Shown one piece after another: positions 1-13,113 of a stretch of DNA of 64,000 bases. The stretch spans positions 2,356,001-2,420,000 of the forward strand of contig JAGVVL010000015.1 of NCBI GenBank assembly GCA_018287875.1, written 5' to 3'. The notes beneath the pieces are model-generated. The model was not told the DNA's origin, did not search any database, and was given only the letters and a program-made list of their open reading frames with translations. This DNA is from Nigrospora sphaerica. Its lineage: Eukaryota > Ascomycota > Sordariomycetes > Amphisphaeriales > Apiosporaceae. The stretch's first letter is position 1; the number at the start of each line of letters is the position of its first letter. The position numbers were made by a program, and so were the translations under genes.

Positions 1-470
1 CGATGGCATTTGAGCACCAAGATAAGAGGAATAAAAGAGCGCCGGCGTGAAACGGAGGTGTGGCAGTGGCTTAACAGGTTGGAAGATAACGCTTTCCCAC
101 GGGGGGTAATGCAAAGGGAAGAAGAGAGTAGGGAAACCCCGAAAAAAAAAGAAGAAAAAAACTCCTACAGCTACTGAACTTGGTCCAACGTAAATGAGCC
201 CAATTCCACAGGACGCCTCCCCTCCTAAACCACCAGCCATGGGATATGCACCAATGTGAAAAAAAAGACCTGAGAACAAGACAAAACGACGGAAACCCGT
301 CGTCTCAAGACCGTACCAATGCCGCTGTATATAATACGCCTCAAACTCCCTGCCAAAGCCCAATGTGCACACGGATGCTGGGACCCGTGAGAAATGTCTA
401 GAAGTGCCAGAAAGAGAAGTAAGGAATTCATCCAGAGGTTGCTGCAGGCCTCGGGTGCGCCGAGCACGGC
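1..470. other. 3' flank of the Vac8 gene
   Basis: Stretch downstream of the minus-strand Vac8 stop codon. It contains an A-rich run near 143-162. I see no coding sequence; the open frames here are short and lack recognisable protein character. Confidence 0.5.
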
Positions 471-2473
471 TCAACCCTCAATGTGAGCTTTGGACATGCT
501 CTGACCGAGGAGTTCCAAGCAGCGCTGCGCCAGATTGACGACCTCGCTCTCGTCGTCGTCTTCGGGAAAATCGGCCTCGGACTCCACCTGCCTTTCGGCG
601 ATCTGTTTGATCATGTTGACAATTTCGTCCGACTTGCCGATCTGGCCAATCAGCGTCTTATCCTCAGACTCGAGCAGCTGTAGCAACGTCCAGATGGCTA
701 TGTGCTGGAACGTGGCATCGCCGCTGGCGAGGAATCGGTTCAAGTATCCGTGAATTCCCCCGTTCGGTTCTGACCAGTCCTGGATGAAGATGGAGTAGTC
801 GCCCACTGTTATAACGTCAGCATGGAAAAATGAACCGATGCCAGGGGCGTCCAAGGCTTACCTTTCGACGACAGGTTCCCCAGAGCCGCGGCACTGTTGC
901 CCTGGACCTCGATGCTAGGTGAGTGCGTCAAGGGAATAAGCACGTCGAAGACGCCCAGGTTCAACAGGTGCGTTTTGAGGTCATCCGACAAGGCCAAAAC
1001 AGCGATAGCGGCCGTCATTTCGGACTGGACCGTGACGGGCACATCCAAAACGAGTTGCTTGCATTTCTGCACGGCGCCGGCCTCGAGAACGAGGGCCTTG
1101 TTGCGGTCGGAGCTCGCCGCCAAATTGCGCAGCGTCGAGATGGCATGGCACTGTATTTCCTCATTGTCCGTCGACCCCAACAGGTCCACCAGGGGCTTCA
1201 GGAAACCGGCCTCGATGATGGGCGACTCGTTCATCGGGTGAATCGAAATGTTTCTTATGCAGGCAACCGCTGATAATATGAGCGGCAGGTAAGACGACTG
1301 GAGGAGACGCAGCAGGGGGTTCAGGCCCTGAGCTCTCACGATATCGAGCTGGTACTTCTCGTCCGACGCCAAGTTGCGCAACGCCAGGGCAGCCTGGCAT
1401 TGTACCTTAGGTGAAGACGAGTCCATCAGGTTCACGAGGGACTGGACAAGCTTCGTCTCGCTCTGGGCCAGTTTTCGCCGGTTGTTGCCGTCCACGGCGA
1501 TATTGCTGAGGGCTGTCGTGCAGTAATATTGGACGTCGACATCGGGGGAGGAGAGGAGTTGGACGAGCACGGGAATGGCGCCGGCACTCACGAGCTGCTG
1601 GCGGTTCTCGTCTGCTAGGGGGTCAGCGGCTGCTTCCAAGGCACGCATTTACAGGCACGGAGGTTCTCTACCGGAATGTGTCATGTTGAGCAGCGCGCCC
1701 GTGGCATTGCGCTGCACCCGCATATCCCGCGACTTGGCCAGCCGCGTCAAAGGTCCCAAGGCGCCGGAGCGGGCAATCTTGGCCTTGTTGTCCTCGTGCG
1801 TAGCGAGATTGGTGATGCAGCCAACCGCATTACACTGGACTTCGACGTTGGGAGAGAGCATCTGGCGGATCAAGGGGGTCAGACCGCCCAGCTGGACGAT
1901 CAGCACCTTGTTTTCGGCTAGAAGAGCAAGTTTTGTCAGCCCAACATGCCCACGACGCCCACGGCGGCCGATGCTCGCCACCTACTATTGACGGCTAGGT
2001 TTCCAAGCGCAGCGCTCGCCGCTCTCTGGACCTCGATGTCCGGGCTTTGGAGCAAGAAAAGGATGGGCTCGAGGGTGTCTCGGTCGACTTCGCGAACATC
2101 TGGAGCAGGCGGTTAGCGGTGGGTGCCAGACGGCGCGGATGAACGGTGCCATCGCCGTACCTCGCTCCGTGATCTCGGCGAAGGTCAGACTGGCGCTTCG
2201 TTGGAGGTCGATGTTGTCGGAAAAGACCAAGGTGCTGAGCGCCCGGAGGGGCTCGCCAGAGAAGAAGTCGGTCTCGCCTCGATTCTCGAGGTATTGCAGC
2301 AGGTCGGCGACGGCCTCGCGTTCGGCCTCTTGGAGGAGCGGCTCCTAAACGCCGGGGGAGGTTAATCATTTGCCATCTCGAGCACGGCCGGGGGGCGCCA
2401 TCGTGGGGGCAGCACTTACGTAGAGTTGGTCGCCTCTGCGGCCTCCACAGCACGAGCTGCATACGCCACCCAT
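471..2473 (-). CDS. vac8: Vac8-type armadillo-repeat vacuolar membrane protein
   Basis: Armadillo-repeat scaffold of the vacuolar membrane; in yeast Vac8 acts in vacuole inheritance (with Vac17), nucleus-vacuole junctions (with Nvj1) and Cvt/autophagy (with Atg13). Six exons fit: 2473-2420, 2344-2161, 2099-1986, 1917-1672, 1614-862 and 805-471, giving 561 residues, close to the family length of about 560-580. All five introns are short GT..AG and restore family-conserved junctions. Exon 1 encodes 18 residues beginning MGGVCSSCC: Gly2 is a myristoylation site and Cys5, Cys8 and Cys9 are palmitoylation candidates, the known Vac8 anchoring signal. The rest is a run of ARM repeats (for example the block around [19 protein letters not shown] in exon 4). 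The C-terminus is acidic. The start is fixed by the lipidation motif. It diverges from the SNF4 gene across about 3.4 kb. Confidence 0.95.
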
Positions 2474-5400
2474 GATGCCGTCGGAAGTGTTGGTGACGAA
2501 AGTTTGGGTTGAAGGGAATCGAGGCCGACGGTCTGGTTTTGGCCGCGGTTGGGGTGCCCGCCTCAAGGCCCGAGCGGTTTGCTGGTCGGCGGCAGGCGGA
2601 CGTCCAATGCGACTGAGGGTTCCAAAGCGACCGTAACGGTTCGGCGCTGCGCTGCTCGGGATGAGACAGGGACGCCGATGGCGATGGCGAGAAGAGGGGG
2701 GGTTCGTTGGGATGATGGGAGGGATGTGATTAGAAAGTCTTGAGCTCTCACCCAGGCCTTTTTCTTGGGAGCGATGGAGGCGTGCAGCGCAAGTGCTGGG
2801 CAGGTGTTGGGATGGATGGCCTAGACGAGACAAGCGCGTGCCGTCGACCGTTGCTCCCTCAGTCGGTCAGGTTGAAGGTGCTTGTGCTGGTGCTGCTGGT
2901 GCTGCTGGTACATGGTATGGGAGCCCTGTTGCTGCGTAGGGAGGTACCCTCGGTACTGTTCCAGCTGTTACCCGACTACTGCCGCTGCTGCTGATATCGG
3001 CCTGCTGCTGCTGCCGCTGCCGCCGCCGCCGCATCGCTGGCTGCCGCTGGACGAACAGCTGGGCCGCTGGGGTGGGTAGTGGAGAGCGCAGGGATACGCG
3101 AAGGTACTTCTCCAAACCGCCTAGCCGACTAGCGGGATGACCTGGCATTTTCTGGCCCCATTGTTCCTTGCGCGTTCTCCCGAAGAAGCATAACCGCGAA
3201 TAACGTGGATGCGAGGGGGGGATAACTCGGGACCCTGCACGCAACAAAACACCGTTCCACTGGGGGATCTGCTTCCATGCCCGGGTTGACGTCTCTGCTG
3301 CCGGACGCAAGCGCGTTATGCTGCGATGCTGCTGAGTACAGGCCCGCGCGCGCGTGCCGGGGGCCCCTGCCAGCCAGTCTGAGTACTTTGCACGCCATCG
3401 CCCCTCCGAGATACGGTGTACAGGCTCGCCGGGCGTTCCATGTACCTTATGCGCCCGTGGACGTCAGGGTACATGGAGGATAGGGTTTCCAGTGCTGGGC
3501 TGCTGGCCAGGTTGCTAGGGTCGGCACGGAGCTCCCACTTGTACCTCCCTGGCCCCCGTCGTCTTGTAGCCTCGGGGGCGCGATAGACGATCACCAATAC
3601 GGGCGCAGTTATTTCATTCATCACTTGGGCAGGTCCTGGCAAGGCAACCCAGCTGGTCAGGCCAGCGCTCTCTACGACAGGCTGGCAGCGGTAATCCCAC
3701 GGCGACAAGGTCGCTGCTATTCCAGCGCATCTCCTCAGACGCATCGGGCAACCGTATTCTGCCGTTGCAGCAGTAAGAGAGAGGCTTTCCCCTCTCTCTG
3801 CTCATTGCCCGTGGTCGTACGCCAATCTTTTGACGTTACGGGTACTGCTTCTTCCAGCCGTGGTGACGCAGCATCGATCCGGGCGAGGCGAGACGATCCG
3901 CACCACGGCGATTTGATGCGTGATGGCGGGTACGTACCGCTCTCTTACTTTAAGAGGTCGCTGTCGGTCATCGTCTATGCGCTACCATCGAGTCTTTGCC
4001 CAACACGGTAACAACCCCCCCTCCCCCCCCCCTCCCCCCCCCCCAGCACCTCGATTCTTTACCAGGCCTGCCTGCGCTGCCTGATCAGCGAACGAGACTG
4101 ACTGTCGGGATGGGCTTCTTTGCCCCAAGACAAAAAGGCGGCCTGGCGATGCCTGAGGAGACCCAGAGCTAAAAAGTGTGAGCTTCCGGTGCCATGTGAA
4201 AGTTTCGAGTCGCCCGAGAACCCCCAAACCCCCTAATAAACGCGAGTCGCCGTTCGTCCTGCGACCGTGTGCGGGTTATTGTGTGGATGAGGGACACAGG
4301 CGGCCAGGCCAAGCAGGCTGCAACGAGAAAATCGACGTGCAGCTGCCCAGCACCACGAGCTACCGGTGGCGGAAGAAACACACGAGCTGCTCCGTGACGC
4401 TCTTGTACGCAACACCCCTGGCCGGTCGCCCTTTTGGTATACATAGCTTGTATCCGCCTAGGTAGACACACCCTCGGCGCTTTGATGCTCCTCTCACCGC
4501 GATGATGCGCACCGTGTGATGACTTCCTCCTCCCACACCACCTTCTGCGGCTGGGGCATCAGATGACGGAAGTTTCCAAGACTTGGATGGGACAGATTCG
4601 CGAGCCCTAGTTTTGCCCCGAGGCCTGCTAGAGAGGAGGCCTAGCTGCGTGCGAAGGACGACGGCCAGTTGCCCGGATAAAGATCAGCAACGCTGCCTTA
4701 TTCAAAGTCTCAAGACGAGACACCTGCAGCCAAGTTCTCTCCGGTGCTTCCGCAGATCTACTCCGGCGCCGCCGCAGCTCAAGGGATAGATGGGGGTGGC
4801 GGGCCATCGCATAAAACGCCATTGGCACCACGCCTATGGTATTCGCGCGCGCCATGACATACCATCAACATCACCCGTATTAGGAAGGCGAGCCGGGCCT
4901 TTTTAGGACGGCTCGGCAACCCACTTCGAGTATGCACAAGGCGAAGCGAAGCAATAGGTACAATGGAAGCCGCACAACATGCACCTATCACCTGGTCTGT
5001 CGACGACGAGCGCGGCGGAAGAAGAGGGCAATCCCCGTGAAGCAGTCACCTCTTTGCAAGTAGCCGGTCTGGGGAGGAGCACTGTGACTGGCCTTCGTAT
5101 CCTCTTCCTGTTGCCGTAAGTCAATGGTTTAAAAAAAAAAACTTGTTGTCGCTGCTGCCGCGTAGGCAGTAGACAGCCCAGGACGTCTCTCCTTTTCCTC
5201 GCTCATTCTTTCCCGTCGGCCGACTGTTTGTCGGTAATATCACGGGCATCCAAGCGGCTGTCTAAGCACGGCCCCGAATAAGGTGGCGGGTGGACGTTGA
5301 AACAGGCTGATGGTCTGCGGTGGGCAGAAATGCTCCAAGTTAAGAAACGACGGCTTCGGGGCCCTCGAAGCGAATACGTGAGGCGGGAGGCGCGGCGTCT

Positions 5401-5834
5401 ACGGCGATAGGCCCATCCCAGTCGGCCGGTCACATATAAGGCCGATGGCCAAGCGTCGGAAATGGTGATGCTGTTGGCACGCCCACTCGCTGGCAGGACG
5501 TAGTCGATGGGTCCGCCGTGGCTGTCCTGTGCTGTCGTTCGTTGATGCTCCTGTGCCGGTCCGGGGTCGCCTCTGGTACGTGGGCCTTATCAAAAAGCAA
5601 GTTCCAGTCAAATGGATCTCCCCCTCTAATCCCGTAGCCCACTTGCGATCGGCATGGAACGACAACATCTTTGCGATATGCCGCTCTACGTATCCTGACG
5701 ACCGTCCGACGACTGCTGCCTCTTGACGACCGCCTCCCCGACGCCCACGCCGACGCGGTCCGCGAGCAACAGCGCCTCCCTTCTCTCCTGACCCCTCCCG
5801 CCTTTCCGCCGCTGGCCCTGGGGCTGCGTCCCTA
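2474..5834. other. Long divergent intergenic region between vac8 and snf4
   Basis: Shared upstream region of two divergent genes. It holds CTG/GCTGGT triplet runs at about 2880-2915 and 2983-3040 (perhaps in the vac8 leader) and a nearly pure C tract at 4014-4044. Open frames are GC-driven and show no recognisable protein features, so I call no gene here. Confidence 0.5.
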
Positions 5835-7381
5835 ATGGAAAAGTCTAACACTAATACGTCCGAGGAGCGGACGCATGGCGGGGAGCTGGTCACGCCGCCG
5901 CCTAGTCAAGGGCCAGGTTCAGCTCCAGCTCCAGGTCCAGGCCCGACAGGTCTCGCGGGACCTGGTCACGAGTTCCAGCTTCCCTTCCGCGTCGTCCAGC
6001 CCAGTTCCTATCTAAGACCCAAACCGCAAAGTCGCACAATCTCGGACACGGCGACCCCAATGAGTCCCATCGACGAGGAGCAGATGCAAGGTCTGGTGAG
6101 CAACCTGGTGCCCCCTCGCTTCCTTCCGAGCCTCAACCCGTGGCCGTCGCCTCCTCCTCCGCCTCCCGCCGCCGCGCAGCCGCCGCTCCACCTCGCCCTG
6201 CGGCCTGATGACGGCGGTCTGCTCTCGCACTACGGGTGGCCGCCGCTGTCTTGGGCGACGGCGTCCGGTGTCAATCACTCGCTAACCTCACTTTCGCCGA
6301 CCAGCAAGGCGTGCGCGACTTTTTGCGTGTGCGAACTAGCTACGATGTCCTCCCGCTGTCCTTCCGCCTCATCATCCTCGACAACGACCTGTTGATTCGA
6401 AAGAGCCTGACTATCCTGATGCAAAACAGTAGGCCGCTGACCCTCACCCCCGCCCGGACTGGCTCGTGGACCAAGGGCCCTGACTAGCCTACAGACATCG
6501 TCTCCGCTCCTCTCTGGGACTCGCATCAAGGGCGCTTCGCCGGCTTGCTCACAAGCACTGACTACATCAACGTCATCCAGTACTATAACCAGTTTCCGAA
6601 CGAGATCGATAACGTCGAGAAGTTCCGGCTGAGCAGCCTCCGAGGTCAGACCATTGCCCCCGACCCCACTAACCGGGCAGGCGCTGTCGGGGCCGCAAGT
6701 TGACGCAGTGCAGACATCGAAAAGGCCATCGGCGTCCAGACTCTCGAAACGGTTTCGGTCCACCCCTCCCAGCCGCTCTACGAGGCATGTAGTCGCATGC
6801 TGCGGAGCCGCGCGCGGCGTATACCCCTGGTCGACATCGACGACGAAACGGGCAGGGAGACGGTCGTAAGCGTCATCACGCAGTACCGCATTCTCAAATT
6901 CATCGCGGTGAACACGGAGGCCTACACGTCGCAGCTCAAGAAGACGATACGGGAGATCAGCCTGGGCACCTACAAGAACCTTGCGACGTGCCGGATGACG
7001 GACTCGGTACTCGATGTCATCAATCTGATGGTGGTGCACAACATCTCGGCCGTGCCCGTCATCGACAAGAACAACGTGGTGCTCAACGTCTTCGAGGCCG
7101 TCGATGTCATCCCTTGCATCAAGGGCGGGGCCTACGACGAGCTGAAGTCGACGGTGGGCGAGGCGCTGTCGCAGCGTCCCGACGACTTCCAAGGCATCTA
7201 CACATGCCAGGAAGACGACCGGCTCGAATCGATATTCCAGACGGTCCGCCAGTCGCGCGTGCACCGGCTCGTCGTCATCGACGACAACTGGCACCTTCGC
7301 GGCATCATCTCGCTTTCGGACATACTGAAGTACGTGCTCTTCTACGGGGAGGAAACCGAGTACTTCCCTCCGACGGCGTAG
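5835..7381 (+). CDS. snf4: SNF4-like AMPK/SNF1 gamma subunit with CBS repeats
   Basis: Regulatory gamma subunit of the Snf1/AMPK kinase complex, which binds adenine nucleotides and controls derepression of alternative carbon use. Four exons fit: 5835-6095, 6305-6428, 6495-6644 and 6714-7381, giving 400 residues. The junctions restore conserved blocks: [20 protein letters not shown], then [10 protein letters not shown], the [11 protein letters not shown] block, and [18 protein letters not shown]. Four CBS motifs follow in order; the last includes [20 protein letters not shown]. The first about 85 residues are Pro/Ser-rich and variable, as in other filamentous-fungal homologues that extend beyond yeast Snf4 (322 residues). 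The first ATG of the exon at 5835 is chosen, but this start lies in a non-conserved stretch and is less certain than the rest. Intron 1 (209 bp) has a GTGAGC donor. Confidence 0.93.
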
Positions 7382-8238
7382 AGGAGGGGTCCGAGGGTTT
7401 GGGGCCCGCGGCACAGCCGACATTACAACACCTGATGTTTTTACGGGAGGGCGTGGGAGGGCATTGCACAGGCGTACGGCGTGATCCTGGGAGATGGGCA
7501 ATACCAGACTGGCTGCGCAAGGGATCTATTTGTTCTTGCTGGGCTGGTGTATAGATCTGATTTGGTACTTTCTTACGCGGCAACAATGTCACGATGGCAT
7601 TTTCTCGAGGGTAGGGTCCCCGCTGGTGTTTCCCAGACCGCCCTTGTACGCGTGCCAGTAAGTAGACGGCAAGGATGGATCTATTGGTGGGGTACATGAC
7701 GCCCCCGGCCGGCGGTGGCTGGTTGGGAGCCCGGAAAAGGGGGCTCTTGACGCATTACATGCCGACTGGACGTAGTGAATAGCACCGAAATCCACCACCT
7801 TCTTCCTACCAGCGGGAGCCGATGGGAGGTTTGGCTCTGTGTTCTTGCCGCGAGGAGGCGGGTTGCAGTCGTGGACACTCTCGACACTACCGGCAGAGCG
7901 ATTGCAGCGGCCGATCATAAGAGGGGCCGGCTCAGATGGAAGGTGCGCCGGTGCCAAACTCTCCGACTCAGGCGTGACGCCCACCAGCACCAACAGGACC
8001 CGAAAAGCCCAGGGCAGCCGCGTCGGGCACTCGTTCGAGGGGACAGGGCCTCGTGCCTCCTCTAGGAAGGCAGCACCCGCTCGGGACGACGCAGCTGGCG
8101 AGCTGGCCAGACATCCATCGCCTCGCGGGGAAAACACCAGCCGCCGAGTCATGCCGCCGGGCCAGCCCAGAGCACTCACACCCTCGAAGCGGCGCCGCAC
8201 TCGCCGCCTGTTGTGCGTCACCTGGTAATCCGCCCCCC
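7382..8238. other. Intergenic region between snf4 and the RhoGAP gene
   Basis: Probably the 3' untranslated region of the CBS-protein gene and the promoter and leader of the RhoGAP gene. Open frames on both strands look compositional. I see no further gene. Confidence 0.45.
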
Positions 8239-11200
8239 ATGGAGCCCTACGGCTACCATACCGCGCCGTCTTTGTCCGCCAAGGGCAAGCAGCCGGCCGT
8301 CGCGCGCGAGTCGCCATGGGCCCAGGCCTCCTCCTCCTCCTTCCCCCGGGCGACCAGCAAGCCGAGACCGCGCGTCTCCGAGCACACTTTCTCCCGACCA
8401 CAAACCGCCTTCATGGGATCGCACACGGCCCGGGACTTGGCCGCCGCCGAGGATGGCGCCGAGGAGGCGGACCGGCGCGCGTACCGGAGCAGCACGACCT
8501 GGGCCTCGACGAGCGGGGACATGGGCGCCATCACGGAAGAGGACGAAGACGGTGCCCCCCAGGTATTCGTGGAGGAATACAACCGGCTTGCCAAGAAGGT
8601 TCGAAGCAAAAGAAGAGGCCCCGCTTGCCCGTGGACCAGGCTGACAGCCGTGCCAGTATGGTGTGCGACCCATCGTGCCGGGGGATCCCCCTCCTGCTTC
8701 GGTAAGCCTCGTGCCCCCTTACCGCCCAGCGCACAGCGCCTCGTGCTGGCGCTGACATCCTGCCAGGGCAGTCCGGCCCGGCCGTCTACGGGCCGCAAGG
8801 ACAGTAGTTGGATCGCCAGGGTCCTGCACCGGGACCCTTCTCCGGAACCCGTGGTCGCGCGCCCAAGCCACCCGCAGCCACGACGAACCCTCAGCGACAG
8901 GGCCATGAATCTGATGCTGGCCCAGCGGAGAGACGCGCTGCGGAACGAGGACCTCCAAGGCCTGGTCCGCCTCTGTGGCAAGAGCAAACTATACTTGCCG
9001 GCAGATTACGCGCCGAGCTCTCTCTTGCTGCCGACGTGCTTCCGCGCCACCGCGCAGTGCCTAGTGCAGAATGGTTGGTAATAGTTTGACGCGCATGGTA
9101 CGGCACAAAGAACTGACTGGCGTATTCAGCCGACACTCGCGGCCTCTTTCGCCTGTCCGGTTCCTTTCGTGTGATTAACGCCCTCTACGACTACTACTGT
9201 GCGGACCGGGAAGACGGCGAGGTTGCTACCACCACACGATGCCCGAACCTGCCGTCGCACCTGCAGTGCGGCGTCCACGAAGTCGCGTCGACTTTCAAGC
9301 GACTTTTGTCGGGTCTCCCTGGCGGCATTCTGGGGTCCTTGAACACCTTCGACGCCCTGGTTGCGATCCACAGCCAGCTCCATGGAGAACCTGAAGCAAC
9401 CAGGACCAAGGACAGCAAGCTGAGAGCCCGCATGATCGCGCTGGCTATTAGGACAATACAGTCGCGGTATCAGAGAGACTTGGTTTGTGCCGTCTTTGGG
9501 ATCCTGTGCCTCGTGGGACGCGTTGCCGAAAATGCGCCGAGGGAGGACGACTATGGACAGCCGTTACCCACCTCGGACCTCATGGGTTACAACGCTCTCT
9601 CGATTGTGTTCGGCCCCTTGCTCGTGGGCGAGCTCCTCAACTCCTACAGCATGAAGATTACTGATCCAGCAGGAGGGCTTGTGCTCTTGCCCTTGTCGTC
9701 TTCCAAACACAAGAAACGCAAAGCGCTCAGGATGTCGAAGGAATCGTCCAAAATGACTGTAGACCGCGTCCACGTGGCCAACGAGATTACAGAGATGCTC
9801 ATTGTTCACTGGAGGGATGTCGTGCGCCAACTGAAGGAACTAAATGTCATGGACGTGAGTAAGGAAGCACCGCGCGCGGGGCGGAAGAAGGCCCGAGGTC
9901 TCCTGAAAGCATCCATGACGGACACATTTTCCCTGCGGAAACCTCCGGACTGGAGCTCGGGCGAGCCCTCCCAGGGCTCGAACGGCCGCACGCGGTCATC
10001 AGTACCCGCCAGCCCTACGCCGCTACCCAGTCAGTAATCCCTGTCCTACTGCCTGAATCCCACCACTAACTAAATAGGGATGGCTGCCTCCAAAGCGTTT
10101 TCCGTGAAGCGGAAGCGGTCTCGCCCAGCGGCCTTGGCAACGACGTACGACCTGCTTAGGGAGCACCCCATGAACGTACTTTCACCTACCGTCGAAGAGG
10201 CGCCACACGAGGTAGAAAACTACGAGGACGGACCGCGAGAGGATGAGGCGGTGGTATTCACCCCTGTCACGTACGAGCCTCACCCCCAAGAGGGTTCACC
10301 ACAGACCACGGAGGCCAACCAGATGTACTACCCAGAGCCAGTAAGAAGGAGGGGAGACAGGCCAAAGACACCGCAAGGCGCAGAGGCATCAGTATTACGG
10401 AGATCGAATTCGCCCTCTCCCCGGGAAACCCGTGATACTGTTTCCGTTTCCGTGGGTGACATAAAATACCAATCTGCCGTCGAGGAGTCGCACAAACCCC
10501 GTTCAGCATTCGTGCCGAAATCGGCGGGCTCTGGTATTTCAGGCCCGATACGCACGCCGGAGGTCGACTGCGAGGAACCGGACCTCGAGGGTTTGGCCGA
10601 CGGGTACACGTTGCTGGACCCCGACCAACGACCTACATCTCAAAACTCAACTGTCCGACGATATCCGACGCGGATCGAAAGAGACGCTAACGACCAGAGC
10701 TCCAGTCCCGAGTCGGCACAACATGCCTCTACTCCGGGCAGCGGCCTGGAGACGGCCGACAGTCCCGACAGTCAGAAGGACGACCCGAGCGAGGAGGTTG
10801 TGTCGTCTTCTTCGGGTGTGGGGAGGTTCCCTAGTTTCCACCCGTCGGTGCTCGAAGCCGCCAAATCCCTGGTCAGCAGCAGGCCCTCTACGTCGCAACG
10901 CAGCCATTCGACGGTGAAGGATGGGTCGTCGTCTAAATCCAATCCGTGGTCTTTGAAGCATTTCATGGGGAAAAAGACACCGAGGCCGGGAAACCCCAGC
11001 ACTGACCAGGGGCACGACGCTGGTCGGAGCTCTCTAGCCAAACCCAGTCCTCTGATGAGGTGGAAAGAGAGTGCCAAGGGCAGCTCAGGTTCTTCGGCAT
11101 CTCTCAAAGACAAGAGATGGGACCACAACGTTGCACCCAGCCGATTGAACGAAGGACAGGCCATCGAGACGAATGCCACAACGCCTGAATGGAAACAGCA

Positions 11201-12698
11201 ACTGATAAATAAGAAGATGGAAACCCAAAAGAAACCGCCTGCATTGTCACCCGAGAAAACTAGATTCTTCGAAATGCTGCCGTCAGGGGAATCGAACGGC
11301 AGCATGTCGCCGGTCAAAGCAAGAGGCGCCTCACCCACCAGAATGTCTCCTGAATTGAACAACCAACCCGTGCTTCCGAAGCCGGACGCGAAGCCGGCTG
11401 GTGGAGCTGTCAAGGCCATGGCGGCGCTGTTCGACAATGCGTCCAGAGAATCGCCTAGGGAGCACCGACTCTCACGTACAGGACCGTCCCGCAGCGACCT
11501 GAGAGCTACAGCCAGCTTCGTGTCCTTGAACGCAAGAGACACGTCTGGCGAATCACCGCCTAAGTCGCCTACCAAGCTGCTCACCAAACCGGCCCCCCGG
11601 GTCCTCGTAAAGTCCCCTCCGAAGCAGCTGGCGAATTCGGGGCCGAAGTCACCTACCAAGTCATTCAAGTCCATGATTACCCCCAGGCGGAGTTTGGACC
11701 GGCGGAGGAGTGAAGACAAGCTCGGGCCGGATCGTCCGCCAACCCGAGCGATAAAATCTCCTATTGCGCGTGCCAAGGAAGCACTGAGGCCCTCTACCGC
11801 TCGCGGCCTACCCAAAGAGGAGTCTTCGACACTGGCCACCGTAGCACTCCGGCCCATTAGCCAGCGGCCGGCGACGTCACACAAAGAGCCCAGAACGGAG
11901 CCGATAAGCTTTCGAGCGGGAGAAAGCGAACCGAGACGCCCGCCTTGGCTCGGCCTGATGATTCCTCACCGCGAAGAACCGCCAGTGGCACAGCATCTTC
12001 AGCTTTCTCGGCCGTCATCAACCTCGTCCCGGAGTTATTTGAGCACTCGTGCACTGCGACAAGACCAGAGTGCCGATGCCGAAGGGTGCAGCCCCTTGCC
12101 TGCACGGGAAAGTCCATCAAGCAGTGGCACCAACAGCTTCCTGCATACGCAAGTGCGGCACCTCCAAAGGCAGTTGGAGCTGAAGAACGAGGAGCTGACT
12201 CAGCTGCGGACACAGCTTGACACCAGAGCCAACTTGGACATTGGCACGTTGAGTGAGCAATTGAGGGAATCGAAACGGGACTGTACCATGTGGCGGGAGC
12301 GAGCCGAGGCAGCAGAAAGGAGGGTGGCCGTATTTGAAAGATTTACTTCGAGGCTTCGAGGGATCAAAACGGATGCCGTAGCGTCGAATGCCGGCGCAAG
12401 GGATGGCTCTGGGGGCTACGCAGACGAGGCGCGGAGCCGGCGGGGGACATTTGGCAGTTCTTCCAGCTGCACAGAACACACGGAAGACCAGGACGACTTT
12501 AAGATTCGCATTCGACAATCGTTGAGGCAGAACAAGGCGGCCGCGGAAAACGACGAGGATGAGAAGCAGACGGCTCGTGCAAGGCGAGCCAGGCAGATGA
12601 AGGAGCGACGAGACACGGCGACCAAAACCTCACAGCTGTGGACGGCGGCCGAAGAGTTTTTGACTTTACAGGATAATGAGGAGGCTGGAGCAGTTTAG
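8239..12698 (+). CDS. Large RhoGAP-domain protein with disordered tail and C-terminal coiled coil
   Basis: Predicted GTPase-activating protein for Rho/Rac/Cdc42-type GTPases, hence cell polarity and cytoskeleton. Exons 8239-8598, 8657-8701, 8767-9073, 9130-10029 and 10078-12698 give about 1410 residues. Exon 2 encodes only 15 residues (YGVRPIVPGDPPPAS) but is bounded by good splice sites. The RhoGAP domain occupies roughly residues 210-420; it holds ADTRGLFRLSG, with the probable arginine finger at Arg245, and the later block SIVFGPLLVGELL. After it come about 800 residues of Ser/Pro/Lys-rich sequence with repeated SPTK/SPPK motifs near 11560-11680, typical phospho-sites. A heptad-like coiled coil lies near residues 1225-1300. 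The last intron is only 48 bp, with a weak GTCAGT donor and a CTAAC branch point. Closest named fungal homologue unknown to me. Confidence 0.88.
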
Positions 12699-13113
12699 TT
12701 ACGATGTTACGAAGGCGGCTCGCGGGTACGGTCGGCCGAACGTGGGAACAGTCCACCGAGACGAGCAGACGCATGCACACGAAGTCATAGTTGCAACGTA
12801 TTAATTTTACTTCTATACCCAATGCTGCCGATCATTCATCGTGGGTGTATCATAGTCACTGGCCCTTGGTGGGGGGGAGGGGGTAATGAATCGTCCCGCT
12901 CATGAACTTAGCTTGGAGGTCTGATAAAGCAGGCCATGTTGCTAGCCGTCCCAACGCCGAGACAGGCGGCTATCACCTCGATGGTGAGGGCGCCGGCTCG
13001 TCCAAAAGGGGACTGAACTGTCCGAGAGCCGGCTTCACCACGGGGTGAATCACGTTAAAATGGACGAATTTCAAGGAGGCGCATGGCAACGCCGACCACT
13101 GGTCTACGGGGGC
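12699..13113. other. 3' flank of the RhoGAP gene
   Basis: A short stretch between the RhoGAP stop codon and the decayed protease relic. It contains a G-rich patch at about 12867-12883. No gene seen. Confidence 0.45.

Noticed and set aside
6275..7501. 408-codon minus-strand frame opposite the SNF4 gene
   Set aside because: Antisense shadow; it runs through the SNF4 introns, and the plus strand carries conserved CBS motifs.
10772..11884. 370-codon minus-strand frame opposite the RhoGAP gene
   Set aside because: Antisense shadow of the Ser/Lys-rich RhoGAP tail.
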